From NCBI RefSeq assembly GCF_037908215.1, contig NZ_JBBLZC010000013.1:81173-145172 (forward strand): a DNA stretch of 64,000 bases. Direction: 5' to 3'. Below are positions 42,872-55,030 of the stretch, piece after piece. Below the pieces are notes generated by a model. The model searched no databases. It was not told where the DNA came from and saw nothing but the letters and a program-made list of their open reading frames with translations. Position numbers and translations under genes: made by a program. This stretch comes from Benzoatithermus flavus (lineage in GTDB: Bacteria; Pseudomonadota; Alphaproteobacteria; Geminicoccales; Geminicoccaceae). Every line of letters starts with the position of its first letter. The first letter of the stretch is position 1.

Positions 42872-43912
42872 ATGGTCTGGCGCACGGCAGCGGCAACCTT
42901 GCTCACAGCGGCCGCGCTTGCGGCCACGGCCGAGGCAGCGCCCGGCCCGGCACCTTGGGGCAGCGAGCTCGCGCGTGCTGCCGCCGGGGTCGCCGCCGTC
43001 CGCGCCGAGCTGCAGATGGCGCAGCTCCAGCCCTCGGCGCAGCAGTCCGCGGTCCTCGCCGCGCGGCTGCAGCAGCTCGAGGAGGACATCCGCCGCCTCA
43101 CCGGCCGGATCGAGGAGGTCGAGCACGCGCAGATGCAGATGCAGGCCCGTCTGCAGCGCCTGCTCACCCAGGCGGATCAGCAGCGCGGCAGCACCCCGCA
43201 GGAGCTCGCCGACACCGGCCGGGCCGCTCCACCGGCGACGGCGCCCGAGCCGCCGCTCGCGGCACCGGCGGCGCGGCCGACGCCACTGACGCCGTCCGTG
43301 ACAGCCCGCCAGGAGCCGGCCCCCCCGCCGGCCGTTGCCCGACCGGCTGCGCCCGCCCCGGTGGCCTCCTCGATCGCGCCCGACGCCTCCGCGCAGAAGG
43401 GCTACGTTCTCGGCACCATTCCCGAGGATGCGCTGCGCGGCCAGTCCGTGCCGAGGCAGCCCGACCTGCCGGCACCCGGCCAGGACGGGGGAGTGCAGGC
43501 GAGGCTGGAGAGCGAGGGAGCCACGACCCCGCCGGCGAGCTACGAGGCCGGGCTCGAGCTCCTGCAGGCCAATCGCTGGGCCGAGGCGGAGCAGGCCTTC
43601 GCCGCCTTCGTGCAGCAGAACCCGAACGACCCGCGCGCCGCCACGGCCTCGTACTGGCTCGGCGAGACCTATCTCCTGCGCAAAGACTACGCGAACGCGG
43701 CGGCGGTGTTCGCCCGCAACTACCGCACCTACGGTCCGGATGCACCGCGGGCACCCGACAATCTGCTGAAGCTCGGCGTGGCGCTGGCCGGGATGGGCCA
43801 GCGCGAGAAAGCCTGCCAGAGCTTCGCCGAGCTCGCCAAGCGTCATCCGAACGCGCCGGCCCCGATCCGTCAAGCGCTGAGCCGTGAACGCACGAGCGCC
43901 GGCTGCACCTGA
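42872..43912 (+). CDS. cpoB: Tol-Pal coordinator CpoB (YbgF)
   Basis: The 346-residue periplasmic protein has a signal peptide, an N-terminal coiled-coil trimerisation segment (about 55-100, LQQLEEDIRRLTGRIEEVEHAQMQMQARLQRLL), a Pro/Ala-rich linker and C-terminal TPR repeats (YEAGLELLQANRWAEAEQAFAAFVQQNP..., SYWLGETYLLRKDYANAAAVF...). CpoB couples wall synthesis to Tol constriction. It overlaps the tilS start by 29 bases. Confidence 0.92.
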   Translation: MVWRTAAATLLTAAALAATAEAAPGPAPWGSELARAAAGVAAVRAELQMAQLQPSAQQSAVLAARLQQLEEDIRRLTGRIEEVEHAQMQMQARLQRLLTQADQQRGSTPQELADTGRAAPPATAPEPPLAAPAARPTPLTPSVTARQEPAPPPAVARPAAPAPVASSIAPDASAQKGYVLGTIPEDALRGQSVPRQPDLPAPGQDGGVQARLESEGATTPPASYEAGLELLQANRWAEAEQAFAAFVQQNPNDPRAATASYWLGETYLLRKDYANAAAVFARNYRTYGPDAPRAPDNLLKLGVALAGMGQREKACQSFAELAKRHPNAPAPIRQALSRERTSAGCT

Positions 43913-45320
43913 CCACGACCGACCGCTGACCGCGGCCGAGTTCGCGGCCCTGCTCGAACCGTTCCAGCCTTTCGAGCGGCCGCCGGCGCTCGCGGCCGCC
44001 GTCTCGGGCGGTCCCGACAGCATGGCCCTGGCCCTTCTCGCGAGCGCTTGGGCCGAGGCCAGAGGCGGCACGCTCACCGCACTCGTCGTCGATCATCGCC
44101 TGCGGCCGGAATCGGCCGCGGAGGCGGCCCGCACGGCGGCGTGGCTCGCCGCGCGCGGCATCCGGCCGCAGGTCCTGGTCTGGACCGAGGCCAAGAAGCC
44201 CGCCTCGGGCATCCAGGCCGCGGCCCGTGCCGCCCGCTACCGCCTGCTGACCGCCGCCTGCCGGGAAGCCGGCATCCTCCACCTCCTCCTGGCCCATCAT
44301 GCCGACGATCAGGCCGAGACGGTCGCCATGCGCGCCGAGCGGGGGAGCGGTCCCGACGGCCTCGCCGGCATGCCGGCCGTGCGCGAGGAGCCGGGCCTGC
44401 GCCTGCTCCGTCCGTTCCTGCCCGTGCCCAAGGCTCGCCTGATCGCCACCTTGCGGGCGGCAGGCCAGCCCTGGCTCGAGGACCCGAGCAACCGCTCGCC
44501 CCGGTTCCGCCGCGGCCGGCTGCGTTCGGGCCCGGACTTCGATTCGTCCTTCTGGCTCGGCGAAGGCCGGCGTGCCGCTGCTGCCCGCCGGGAGCGCGAC
44601 GCGGCGCTCGCCCGCTTCCTCGCCACCCATGCCGGACCACATCCCTTGGGCTTCGTCCGCCTCGGGCTCGAAGCCTGGCGTGGGCTTCCCTCCGAGCTGC
44701 GCGAGGCGGTGCTGGCACGCCTCCTCGTCACGGTCGGTGCTGCTCCTTATCCGCCGCCTGGCGCCGTTCTGCGCCGGCTCGAGCGCACCCTCGAAGCCGC
44801 CCCGCCGGGATCACGAGCCACGGCCGCAGGCTGTGTCCTGGCTGTGCGGCCTCTTGGCGAGCTCGTCGTCGCCCGCGAGCCGGGCCGGATCGTCCACGCG
44901 CTGCCGATCCGGGCAGGTGAGAGGATCGTATGGGATCGGCGCTTCGCCCTGACCTGCCATATGAGCCCGGCCGGCTTGCGGGTCGCGGCCCTGGGGGAGG
45001 CCGGGAGGAGGGAACTGCCACGGCCCGTTCGCGACAGGTTGCGCGACCTGCGGCTACCCGCAGCGGCCATCGCCTCGCTGCCGGGTTTGTGGCGGGAGGG
45101 CCGGTTGGTCGCCTGCCCGCCGCTCGCGGCCCATGGTCTCGACTCGCCTGCCGGCGTCCTCGTCGAGGCGGCGCCGGCGCCGGCCCAGCCGCTGGCATCC
45201 GCGGCTTTCGCGGGCGCGAATGTTGTTTCAAATCCGCCCCGCCTTATTTATCCTGCAGGTGCCGGACGTGATCCCGCTGCGGGAACGGTGACGAGCGGAT
45301 CATGTTGTCTTGGTGCCTAG
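43884..45320 (+). CDS. tilS: tRNA(Ile)-lysidine synthase TilS
   Basis: TilS converts C34 of tRNA-Ile(CAU) to lysidine so that it reads AUA. The 478-residue protein has the PP-loop SGGPDSMALALL (about 41-52), VVDHRLRPESAAEA, AAARAARYRLL and HHADDQAETVAMR. Such clusters place tilS between cpoB and ftsH in many alphaproteobacteria. The GTG start overlaps cpoB; the C-terminal region is family-like but weakly conserved. Confidence 0.92.
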   Translation: MNARAPAAPDHDRPLTAAEFAALLEPFQPFERPPALAAAVSGGPDSMALALLASAWAEARGGTLTALVVDHRLRPESAAEAARTAAWLAARGIRPQVLVWTEAKKPASGIQAAARAARYRLLTAACREAGILHLLLAHHADDQAETVAMRAERGSGPDGLAGMPAVREEPGLRLLRPFLPVPKARLIATLRAAGQPWLEDPSNRSPRFRRGRLRSGPDFDSSFWLGEGRRAAAARRERDAALARFLATHAGPHPLGFVRLGLEAWRGLPSELREAVLARLLVTVGAAPYPPPGAVLRRLERTLEAAPPGSRATAAGCVLAVRPLGELVVAREPGRIVHALPIRAGERIVWDRRFALTCHMSPAGLRVAALGEAGRRELPRPVRDRLRDLRLPAAAIASLPGLWREGRLVACPPLAAHGLDSPAGVLVEAAPAPAQPLASAAFAGANVVSNPPRLIYPAGAGRDPAAGTVTSGSCCLGA

Positions 45321-45341
45321 GCTCACTTCGAGGCGCACGCG

Positions 45342-47282
<1,941 letters not shown>

Positions 47283-47308
47283 GCGGCCGGATCGCTTCTC
47301 TGCAACCA

Positions 47309-47336
47309 GGCCCGTCGTGCCCGCGGCGGGCCTTTT
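47309..47336 (+). terminator. Intrinsic terminator after ftsH
   Basis: GGCCCG (47309-47314) pairs with CGGGCC (47327-47332) and is followed directly by TTTT (47333-47336), 26 bases after the ftsH stop. Confidence 0.6.
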
Positions 47337-47361
47337 CCTTGCCGTCTCGTCGAAGGATCGG

Positions 47362-47817
47362 ATGAGCACGAACGAACCCAAGGACCCCGCCTTCGCGGCG
47401 CGCGTCCACGGCAGCTTCGCGAAGCAGGGCCTGATGGCCACGCTGGGCGCCCGCCTCGCGCGGGTGGCGCCGGGCGAGGTCGAGATCGAGCTGCCCCTCT
47501 CGCCCGCCATCGCCCAGCAGCACGGCTTCGCCCATGCCGGTGCCGTGGCCGCCATCGCCGACAACGCCGCCGGCTATGCCGCGCTCAGCCTGATGCCGCC
47601 CGGGGCGGGCGTGCTCACCGCCGAATTCAAGATCAACCTCGTGGCCCCGGCCGCGGGCGAGCTCCTCCTCGCGCGCGGCCGCGTCGTCAAGGCCGGCCGC
47701 ACGCTGACCCTGGCCCAGGCCGAGGTCCTGGCCCGGCAGGGCGGCCGGGAGAAGCTGGTGGCGCTCCTCACCGCCACCGTCATGACGGTTGAGGGCCGGG
47801 AGGGGGTGGCCGATTAG
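47362..47817 (+). CDS. PaaI-family hotdog thioesterase
   Basis: The 151-residue protein shows the PaaI thioesterase pattern HGFAHAGAVAAIADNAAGYAALSLMPPGAGVLTAEFKINLVAPAAGELLLARGRVVKAGRTLTLAQAEV. HGFAHAG and the following Asp lie at the active site. It would hydrolyse aryl- or acyl-CoA thioesters; the substrate is unknown. ATG 47362 stands after the ftsH terminator, so the gene has its own promoter. Confidence 0.86.
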   Translation: MSTNEPKDPAFAARVHGSFAKQGLMATLGARLARVAPGEVEIELPLSPAIAQQHGFAHAGAVAAIADNAAGYAALSLMPPGAGVLTAEFKINLVAPAAGELLLARGRVVKAGRTLTLAQAEVLARQGGREKLVALLTATVMTVEGREGVAD

Positions 47818-47853
47818 GCTCTGCTTTCGAAGCCCACGCCGACAGGAGAAGAA

Positions 47854-50800
47854 TCAGCCAAGCTCGTCGACCAGGGCCTTGGCCTTCTTGAGGTCGGGCG
47901 TACCCGCGCCCTCGGTGAACCAGCCGTAGGCCGGGGCGAGGAGATCGCGCGCCTCCTGCCTCCTGCCTCGGTCTCGCCAGAGCCGGGCCAGCGATGTGGC
48001 GGCCCGGAGCTCCCACATCCTGGCCCGCTGCCCGCGCGCCGTCTCGAGCGCCTCGACCAGGCACTGCTCGGCGCTCGTCGGATCGGGCGTGTCGCCCGAG
48101 AGCAGCAGCTCGCCCCGCAGCCGGAGCAGCTCGGCCTCGAAATATCGCTCCCCCGTGCAGCGGGCTCGATCGACTGCGTCGGCCATCAGCGCCACACCCT
48201 CTTGTGCCCGGCCCGCTCGGCCGTGCGCCTCGGCCTGAAGGGCCAGGAAATGCGGTTCATAGAGCCTGGCGCCCGATGCGGACCATGCGGCGAGACCTTG
48301 CCGGAGCTGCGCAAGCCCTGCGTCCACCTGCCCAGCCTCGCTGAGCGCCCATCCCCGGAGCGCCGTCGCCGCCCCGAGAAAATGCGGGAGGTTCTGCTCT
48401 GTCGCCAGTGCGGCCAGCGCGCCCGCATGATCTTGAACATCGCGCCTCACGCGGCAGCACTGAGCGAACAGGCATCGGAACAACAAGGCATAGGCCAGCG
48501 TATGGTAATGGCCGAACGCGCGCGCGGCGCCGAGCGCTTCGCCGCTGTGCGACCACGCCTGGCCCGGGTAGCCGAGAACGAACAGCGCCCATGCGAGCCC
48601 GGACAGCGCCGCCACCCGCGGGTCTTGCACGTAGAGAAAGGCCAGCGAGCGGTGCTGCGAAGGATCGTAGAGGGCGAGCGCCCGCTCGAGATGCTCATGA
48701 GCGGTGACCGGCTCGCCGCGCCAGAAGGCGCCGCTCCCGAGGATTCGGTGAGCGACGACCGTCGCAGGTACGTCCCGGTGCTCCCGCGCCCGCCGCAGGA
48801 GCTCCTCCCCCAGGGCACGCGCTGCTGCGTGCTCCGCACGCACGGCGTGGAACACCCATTGACCGTAGAGCACGGGCCATAGCTGGGCGGTGGCCCCGAT
48901 CCGGTCGCAAAGCTCAAGCGCCCGGGCGTTGGCGCGCCCCGCTTCCGGCGCTGCCCAGCCCTGCGCGCCCATCGAGGCCACCCCCAGGGCGATCTGCAGG
49001 TCCAGCTCCAGGCTTGCGCGCTCGCGGTCGTCCGGCAGATCCTCGAGCAGCCCCAGCCCTGTCCGCAACTGGGCGATGGCCTCGGCCATGGCCGAGCGCC
49101 GGATCGCCAGCTCCCCCGCCCTGAGCCAGTAGCGGACCGCTTTCCCGACCAGCCGCGCCCGGGCGCAGTGCTGCGCGAGAACCTCGGGCTCGGCCTCGCA
49201 CCTATCCGGAAAATGCTGCTCGAGGGCCTCGACGATACGCGCGTGCAACTGCTGGCGCCAGCCGCGTAGGAGGCTGCGGTAGGCGGCGTCCTGCACCAGA
49301 GCATGCTTGAAGGTGTAGGTCGCCTCGGGCGGCGTGCCGCGGCGGAAGATCAGCTCGGCCTCGCATAGCTGGGCCAAGGCCTCCCGCAGCGCGCTGTCGC
49401 CTAACGGGGCTACTGCCGCGAGCAGCTCGTAGCCGAACACCCGACCGATGCAGGCGCCGATCTGCGCCACCTCCCGCACCGGCGCCAAGCGATCGAGGCG
49501 GGTCAGCAGCGAGTCGTGCAAGGTCGACGGGATGGCGAGTGGCGGCAGCGGGCCCGAAAGCACATAGGCGCTACCGTCATCCCGGAGCAGACCGGACTCG
49601 AGCACCGCCTTGGTCAGCTCCTCGACGAACAGCGGCACCCCATCCGTCTTGGCCACGATCTCCCCGAGCACCGCCTCGGGCAGGGCCTTGCCGCCCGTGA
49701 CCTGGCCGACCAGGGCGACACCCTCCCGGCGGCCGAGGCGGGCCAAGGGCAGAAGCGTCACGTGGGAGCGACCGAGCCAGGGCGGCACGAACTCCGGCCG
49801 GAAGGTGACGACCACCAGGGCCGGCACGGCCTGGGCGCGATCGACCACCCGGTCCAACAGCTCGAGCGTGGTGGGATCGGCCCAGTGCACGTCCTCGTAG
49901 ATCGCCAGCACCGGGCGCTGCCGGGCCAAGCCTTCCAGTTGGCCCAGCAGCGCCTCCGGCGTACGCTCCTTGCGCATCGGCGGGCTGAGGCTCAGCGGGA
50001 GATAGCGGGTGCCGGTCGGGATAGAGAGAAGCCCGGCGAGGAGCGGGGCAGCCTCGGCCATGCCCTCGGCCGCTTGCGCGAGGAGTGCCTCGAGCTTGGC
50101 GAGCTTCTGGGCCGGGTCGTCGTCGCGAGCGAAGCCGGCGGCCCGCTCGAGCAGGGCGATCACCGGGTGCAGGGCGCTCGTCTGGTGGAAAGGGGAGCAG
50201 AACTGGCTCAGCGGCGTGTGGGGCTCGTGCGCCAGCCGCTCGCGCAGCGCGCTGACCAGGCGGGACTTGCCGATGCCGGGCTCGCCGGCGAGCAGCACGA
50301 CCTGGCCCTCACCATCCTTTGCCCTCTCCCAGCGGTCGAGGAGTAGGGCCAGCTCGTGGGTGCGCCCGACCAACGGGGCGGGATTGGTGCCGCGCAAGGC
50401 CTCGAAGCGGCCCTCGGCCCTGCCTTCCCCGAGCACGCGATAGGCGGACACCGGCCCCGGGATGCCCTTGACCGCCACCGCTGGCCATTCCTCGACCTCG
50501 AACAGGCCGCCCACGAGCCTCCGCGTGCGCTCGGCGATGAGCACATCGCCGGGTCGGGCGAGAGCTTGCAGGCGGGCCGCCAGGTTGGGCGTCTCGCCTA
50601 TCACGGCCTGCTCCCGGGCTTCCGCCTCGCCGATCAGATCGCCGACCACGACCAAGCCGGTGGCGATGCCGACCCGGGCGGCCAGGGGCGAGGCGGCCGG
50701 CGTTTCGAGCTTGGCCACCGCTCGGGTAATCGCGAGGCCGGCGCGGACGCCACGCTCGGCCTCGTTCTCATGCGCCTGTGGCCAGCCGAAATAGGCGAGC

Positions 50801-50919
50801 CGCTTGAGCCGCTCCCGCCACGCTCGCCATCGTCGTCGAGGGGCCGGCCAAGGCGCGGATCGCCTTGAGCACGACCTTGCGCGGCCCGAGTGGCAACCCG
50901 AGCTCCCGCAGGTCCGCAT
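47854..50919 (-). pseudogene. Broken class III cyclase-AAA-TPR regulator (main part)
   Basis: The frame codes for the C-terminal half of a class III cyclase domain (YFGWPQAHENEAERGVRAGL..., AVIGETPNLAARLQALARPGDVLIAE), an AAA ATPase (GEPGIGKSRLV, VLAIYEDVHWAD) and a long TPR-like region ending QGRRAWL-like sequence. Homologues carry an N-terminal SAM domain plus the first half of the cyclase with FCDLVGST and GDG metal-binding loops. Here those are missing: the SAM domain sits upstream in another frame and reads straight into this sequence at about 50805-50825. I infer an internal deletion of some 60-80 codons with a frameshift. The first forty residues of this frame are not family-like. Confidence 0.75.
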
Positions 50920-51034
50920 CCGTCAGCTCCGGCAGGGCCTCGGGCGTGATCTCCGCATCACGGAACGCCTGCGCATAGCGCTCCAGCCCTAGGCGGCGGA
51001 GCCAAGCTCCAACGTCCAAGTCCTGACCCGGCAC
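50768..51034 (-). pseudogene. Detached SAM domain of the broken cyclase-AAA regulator
   Basis: The 88-residue frame reads MPGQDLDVGAWLRRLGLERYAQAFRDAEIT, PEALPELTDADLRELGLPLGPRKVVLKAIRAL, a SAM domain exactly as found at the N terminus of SAM-cyclase-AAA-TPR proteins. It then runs out of frame (RLFRLATGA) over DNA that in the next frame codes LAYFGWPQ. It marks the original start of the gene broken at about 50.8 kb. Confidence 0.75.
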
Positions 51035-51163
51035 GAGCCTTTCCCACCCCTTGGGGGCAGCCTACCCTAAACCTGGAGGGAAAGCGCCATGAATCGCCAC
51101 GGGGCGACTGATCGCGAGTGGATCGGGCTCCCGCCGCTACTGTCGCCGCAGGCTCGCAGGAGC

Positions 51164-51580
51164 CTAGGGCTCGAGCCCGGCCATCTCGCACAGGATTCGC
51201 CAGTGCTCCTCCTTCACCGGCATCACCGAGAGCCGGGGCTGGCGGACGAGGGCGAGATCGGCGAGGCGCGGGTCGGCCTTGATCGCCTTGAGCGGCACCG
51301 GCCGGGGGGCGGGCAGGAGCGGCTTCACCTTCACCCGCACGAACCTGCCGGTGGCGTCGTCCGGGTCCGGGTACCACTCGGCCGAGACCGTCATGACGCC
51401 CAGGATCGCCGGGTCCACGACCGAGCGGTAGAAGAAGGCCTGCTCGCCCAGCCTCATCGCCCGCATGTTGCCCGCGGCCTGGTGGTTGCGCACGCCCGCC
51501 CACTCGGTCTCGCCGTCGGCGACGAGCCGGTCCCAGCTATAGTCCTCGGGCTCGGTCTTCAGGAGCCAATGGGCGGCCAT
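51164..51580 (-). CDS. EVE domain-containing protein
   Basis: The 138-residue protein consists of one EVE (PUA-like) domain: HWLLKTEPEDYSWDRLVADGETEWAGVRNHQAAGNMRAMRLGEQAFFYRS and later VKVKPLLPAPRPVPLKAIKADP. EVE domains bind modified bases in DNA or RNA. ATG 51580 is the usual start point of the fold. It is divergent from the truncated EamA gene. Confidence 0.88.
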   Translation of the reverse strand: MAAHWLLKTEPEDYSWDRLVADGETEWAGVRNHQAAGNMRAMRLGEQAFFYRSVVDPAILGVMTVSAEWYPDPDDATGRFVRVKVKPLLPAPRPVPLKAIKADPRLADLALVRQPRLSVMPVKEEHWRILCEMAGLEP

Positions 51581-51649
51581 CCCACTCTTCCCTCGCAGCA
51601 TGTTCTCGGCTAGCCCCGGCTAGCACGGCAGGGCGAGAGGAGGGAACGG

Positions 51650-52261
51650 ATGCAGGACAGCCGCGGGCGCTCAACGCTGGCCGGGCTCGGCGCCATCGGG
51701 CTCTGGGCGCTGCTCGCACCTTTGGGCGTGGCTGCCGGGCCGGTGCCGCCTTTCCTGCTGACCGGCCTCGCTTTCGCCGTCGGCGGCGTTCTGGGCCTCG
51801 CCTGGCAGCTCGGCACGGGCCGCGGGCTCGCCGTGCTGGGCCGGGTTCCGCCCGTGGCCTGGGTGCTCGGGATCGGCGCCTTCTTCGGCTATCACGCCCT
51901 CTACTTCACCGCCCTCCAGACCCTGCCGCCGGTGGAGGCGCTGCTCATCATCAATCTCTGGCCGCTCCTGATCGTGCTGTTCACGGGTCTCCTGCCGGGC
52001 GAGCGGCTGCTGCCGCTCCATCTCGTGGGCGTCACCTGCGGCCTCGTGGGCGCTGCGATCCTGGTCTTCCTCAAAAGCGAGCACGCGGGCGCCGACCTGC
52101 CGGCGCCCAGCCTCCTAGGCTACCTCGCCGCCTTGGGCTGCGCTTTGATCTGGTCCGGCTACTCGGTCCTGAACCGCCGCCTCGTCGCCGACGGGCCGCC
52201 CGCGCCAGCATCTCCCGGGCGACCAGGTCTGGCTGGCAGGCGAGCACCGCACCACGGGTGA
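51650..52261 (+). pseudogene. EamA/DMT transporter truncated by insertion-sequence DNA
   Basis: The frame codes for about 180 residues of a ten-helix drug/metabolite transporter (GLWALLAPLGVAAGPVPPFLL, FFGYHALYFTALQTLPPVEALLIINLWPLLIVLF, LLGYLAALGCALIWSGYSVLNRRL) and then switches at about 52200 to residues read out of frame from a transposase gene. The normal product has about 290-300 residues, so the last four or so helices are missing. It is probably inactive. Confidence 0.75.
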
Positions 52262-52614
52262 GCGGAAGCCCTACCTCGCCAACCACCCGGCGGGCACGCC
52301 GCTGGAGGTTTGGGCAGCCGCGATCGCGGCCCGCCGGGTCTGCGAGCAGATGCACCGGCAGATGAAGGACGGGCTGGGGCGCGACCACTGCGAGGGCCGC
52401 TCCTGGCGTGGCCTGCACCACCACGCGCCGTCGTGCCGGCCCGCCTTCCTGCAGCATCTGCGGCTCGGGGGGAAAAGCCTCGCCAGCGGATCCGGGGCCG
52501 GGCCGCCGCCCGAGCCTGCCCGTCATCCGCCGCCACATCCTGGCGGCGCTCCTCTGCATCCGCCTGCGCTGCCCGCATCGTCGGCCGCGCTTCACCCACC
52601 ACCTCCGGCTATGA
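52203..52614 (+). mobile_element. IS701-family transposase, C-terminal remnant
   Basis: Reading from 52206 gives QHLPGDQVWLAGEHRTTGERKPYLANHPAGTPLEVWA, then EQMHRQMKDGLGRDHCEGRSWRGLHHHA, the C-terminal signature of IS701-type DDE transposases, including the Glu of QMKDGLG/DHCEGRSW. After about 52425 the match continues only in other frames and ends at 52614. This is an inactive fragment that interrupts the EamA gene. Confidence 0.65.
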
Positions 52615-52616
52615 AA

Positions 52617-54048
52617 CTGGCAGGGTAGTGCGAGCATGACAGTTGCACTTTGGCTGGCCCGGTGCGTTCTTCCCGAACGGCGAGGAGAGCGCGGGTGAGC
52701 GGTGCATCGGTCGAGACGACGTTGGCGCTTCGGGCGTCGTCGCTGCGGGAGGTCGCGGGGCGGATCCGCCCCTTGTTCACGCAGGCGCGGGTGGCACGTC
52801 GGCTGACCAGTTCTTGGACGGTCTGCTCGGGCCGAGGCAGCGCAAGACGGGATGGATGCGGGCCGAGGCGGCGGGTGATCCGGGCCCTGGCGGCAGCAGG
52901 CCATTCTTGGCCGTGGCCTCTGGGCGGCGGATGCGCTGCGCGACCTCGTGCGGGTCCATGCGCTAGAAACCGCTGGCCGACCCGGGTGCGGTGCTGGTGA
53001 TCGACGGGACCGGCTTTTTCGAGCAGGGCAAGGCCTCCTCTGGCGTCGGACGACGGTACACTGGCTCGGCGGGCAAAATCACCAATTGCCAGATCGGCGT
53101 CTTCGCGGCCTACGCGTCGCGGCACGGCCATGCTTTCAGCGACCGTGCGCTCTACCGGCCCAAGGCCTGGGCCGACGATCCGGCCCGCTTGGTGGCGGCG
53201 CATCTGCCGCCCGAGATGGGCTGCGCCACCAAGCCGCGGCTGGCCGGGCGCATGGTCGAGCGCGCGAGTGCCGCTCGCGTACCGTTCGTCCGGGTGACAG
53301 GGGACGGCGTCCATGGCGTGGGCGAGATCGAAATGGCGCGACGCCGGGAGGGCAAGGGCTACGTCCTCGGCGTCACCGCCACCCGGCCCTTCAACTCCTG
53401 GGTCGACGAGCCAGGGGTCGCCGGGACCGCCGAGGAGATCGCCCAGGATCTCGACCCCACGGCTTGGCGTCGTCGGTCCGCCGGCGAGGGCACGAAGGGA
53501 CCGCGGCTTCATGCTTGGGCCTACCTCGAACCGGCGGACCTGGACGCGGACGAGTACCGGGACGGTGCCACCGGGGTCTGGACCCGCGGCCTGCCGATCC
53601 GGCGCCACATCGCCGATGGCGCCTGCTTCACCCCCTGGTGCCCGGCCGGGACCACGAGCGAGGCCTTGGTCGCCGTCGAAGGGCAGCGCCGGGCCATCGA
53701 GGACGCATTCGAGACGGCGAAAAACGAGCTCGGCCTCGACCACGACGAGACCCGGTCCTGGCACGGCTGGCACCGTCACGTCTCGCGGGTCATGCTGGCC
53801 TTCGCCCTTGTGGCGGTGATCCGCCACAAGGCGAATGCCGCACCACCCCCGAAAACCCTGATCCGGCTCACCCGAACGCGCCGGACCTCATCCGCTGGTC
53901 GGTCCAGGGAATCCGGCGCGTTGCCGTCCGCCTCGTGCAGCGATGCATCCGGCCCGCCCGGGGCATCGCCTGGTCATGCCGGCGACGCGCGCACCAAGTC
54001 GGCGCCCAACGCCTTCACCTGAAGCGAAAGCTGCAACTGTAATGCCAG
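52617..54048 (+). mobile_element. Degenerate IS701-type insertion sequence
   Basis: Both ends carry matching inverted sequences: CTGGCA (52617-52622) with ACAGTTGCA (52639-52647) on the left, and TGCAACTGT (54032-54040) with TGCCAG (54043-54048) on the right, although spacing differs by some 14 bases. The 1.4-kb length is normal for IS701. The transposase inside is broken by several frameshifts, so the element is inactive. Confidence 0.6.
52650..54042 (+). pseudogene. IS701-family transposase gene with several frameshifts
   Basis: The longest intact frame (52991-54022) codes VLVIDGTGFFEQGKASSGVGRRYTG, NCQIGVFAAYASRHGHAFSDRALYRP, VTGDGVHG and EDAFETAKNELGLDHDETRSWHGWHRHV, the DDE core of IS701-type transposases. 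The N-terminal part is spread over two other frames (52650-52800 and about 52797-52966, the latter ending in a stop) and the C-terminal DLIRWSVQGIRRVAVRLVQR...LKRKLQL is in a third. At least three frameshifts are needed to restore it. Confidence 0.75.
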
Positions 54049-54076
54049 ATTCGCTCCCGAGATCGGCAGACCGGGA

Positions 54077-54691
54077 TCAGCTTCCGAGCAGCTCCTTGAC
54101 CTTCCTGAGATCCCACTTGTTCGCGAGCGCCACGAGCGGATCGCCGCTCTTCACGTTGTGCCCCTGCAGCATGATAGTGCCCTTGCCGCCGAGATCGATG
54201 ACGAGCTGCGCCGACTTGTCTTCGGCATCATAGGTCACGACCGCGTTGTCGCGACCGATCCGGACCCGCTTGGCATTGGGCTGGGCTGCCAGGACCTGAG
54301 GATTCATGAGCATGCCGGCGAGACCCTGGAGGAACCCGCTGCCGGCCATGAGCTGTGCCTCGATCGAGGCTTCTCCGTCGCCCTCGCCGGAACGGTAGGT
54401 GCGGCTCAGCATGGTGCCTGCCCCCATGAGAGGGTTGGCGCCCCGCGACTGGTCCCCCGGATCCTCGATCCGCCAGCCCGCTGGCGGTTCGGGAAAGGTC
54501 GCGAGAAGCTGTTCGCCGATCTTGCCGCGCAGCGCCTGGAGCGCGAACTCGAGCTCCGAGACGGCGCCCGGAATGTCACCCTGATCATAATAATGGCGCG
54601 CCTGGTCGATCTGATCCGTGATCTCGTCGGCTGACACGCCCTGCGGCAGAGCCAGGACGGTGGCGAGCAGAGCGGTAGCAAGGACGCGCAT
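54077..54691 (-). CDS. Periplasmic protein of unknown function
   Basis: This 204-residue protein has a signal peptide (MRVLATALLATVLALPQGVSADE), a short helical TPR-like part (DQARHYYDQGDIPGAVSELEFALQALRGKI) and a mixed domain (GWRIEDPGDQSRGANPLMGAGTMLSRTYRSGEG, then DLGGKGTIMLQG). I do not recognise an assigned family name. It stands alone between the IS701 remnant and tRNA-Ser. ATG 54691 is preferred because the signal begins there. Confidence 0.65.
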   Translation of the reverse strand: MRVLATALLATVLALPQGVSADEITDQIDQARHYYDQGDIPGAVSELEFALQALRGKIGEQLLATFPEPPAGWRIEDPGDQSRGANPLMGAGTMLSRTYRSGEGDGEASIEAQLMAGSGFLQGLAGMLMNPQVLAAQPNAKRVRIGRDNAVVTYDAEDKSAQLVIDLGGKGTIMLQGHNVKSGDPLVALANKWDLRKVKELLGS

Positions 54692-54822
54692 GAGCAAACC
54701 TTCGGGTTGTAATGCATCGGAGCTTCGGCCAGGCTTCTACTGCCTGTCAAGCGAGGTGCCTTGCGGTGTCGCCCGGTTGCGACTAGATAAGCGCCACGCG
54801 CGCCCCCGAGCACGCGCCCTGC

Positions 54823-54914
54823 GGAGGGATGCCGGAGCGGTCGATCGGGGCGGTCTCGAAAACCGTTGTACCCCGCGAGGGGTACCGTGGGTTCGAATCC
54901 CACTCCCTCCGCCA
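54823..54914 (+). tRNA. tRNA-Ser(CGA)
   Basis: The acceptor GGAGGGA (54823-54829) pairs with TCCCTCC (54904-54910), with discriminator G and encoded CCA. The anticodon stem GCGGT/ACCGT closes the loop CTCGAAA with anticodon CGA, and the long variable arm TACCCC...GGGGTA marks a class II tRNA. IS remnants lie on both sides. Confidence 0.95.
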
Positions 54915-55030
54915 TGTCTCCAAGTTGCTGATTTTCCTGGGTTTTCTGGCCGGTGACGACCATCGCCGTGTGCCGGTATCCAGTATGGTGCACGCCATGG
55001 CGAAGGCCGAGGACGTGTCCGACGACCGAA

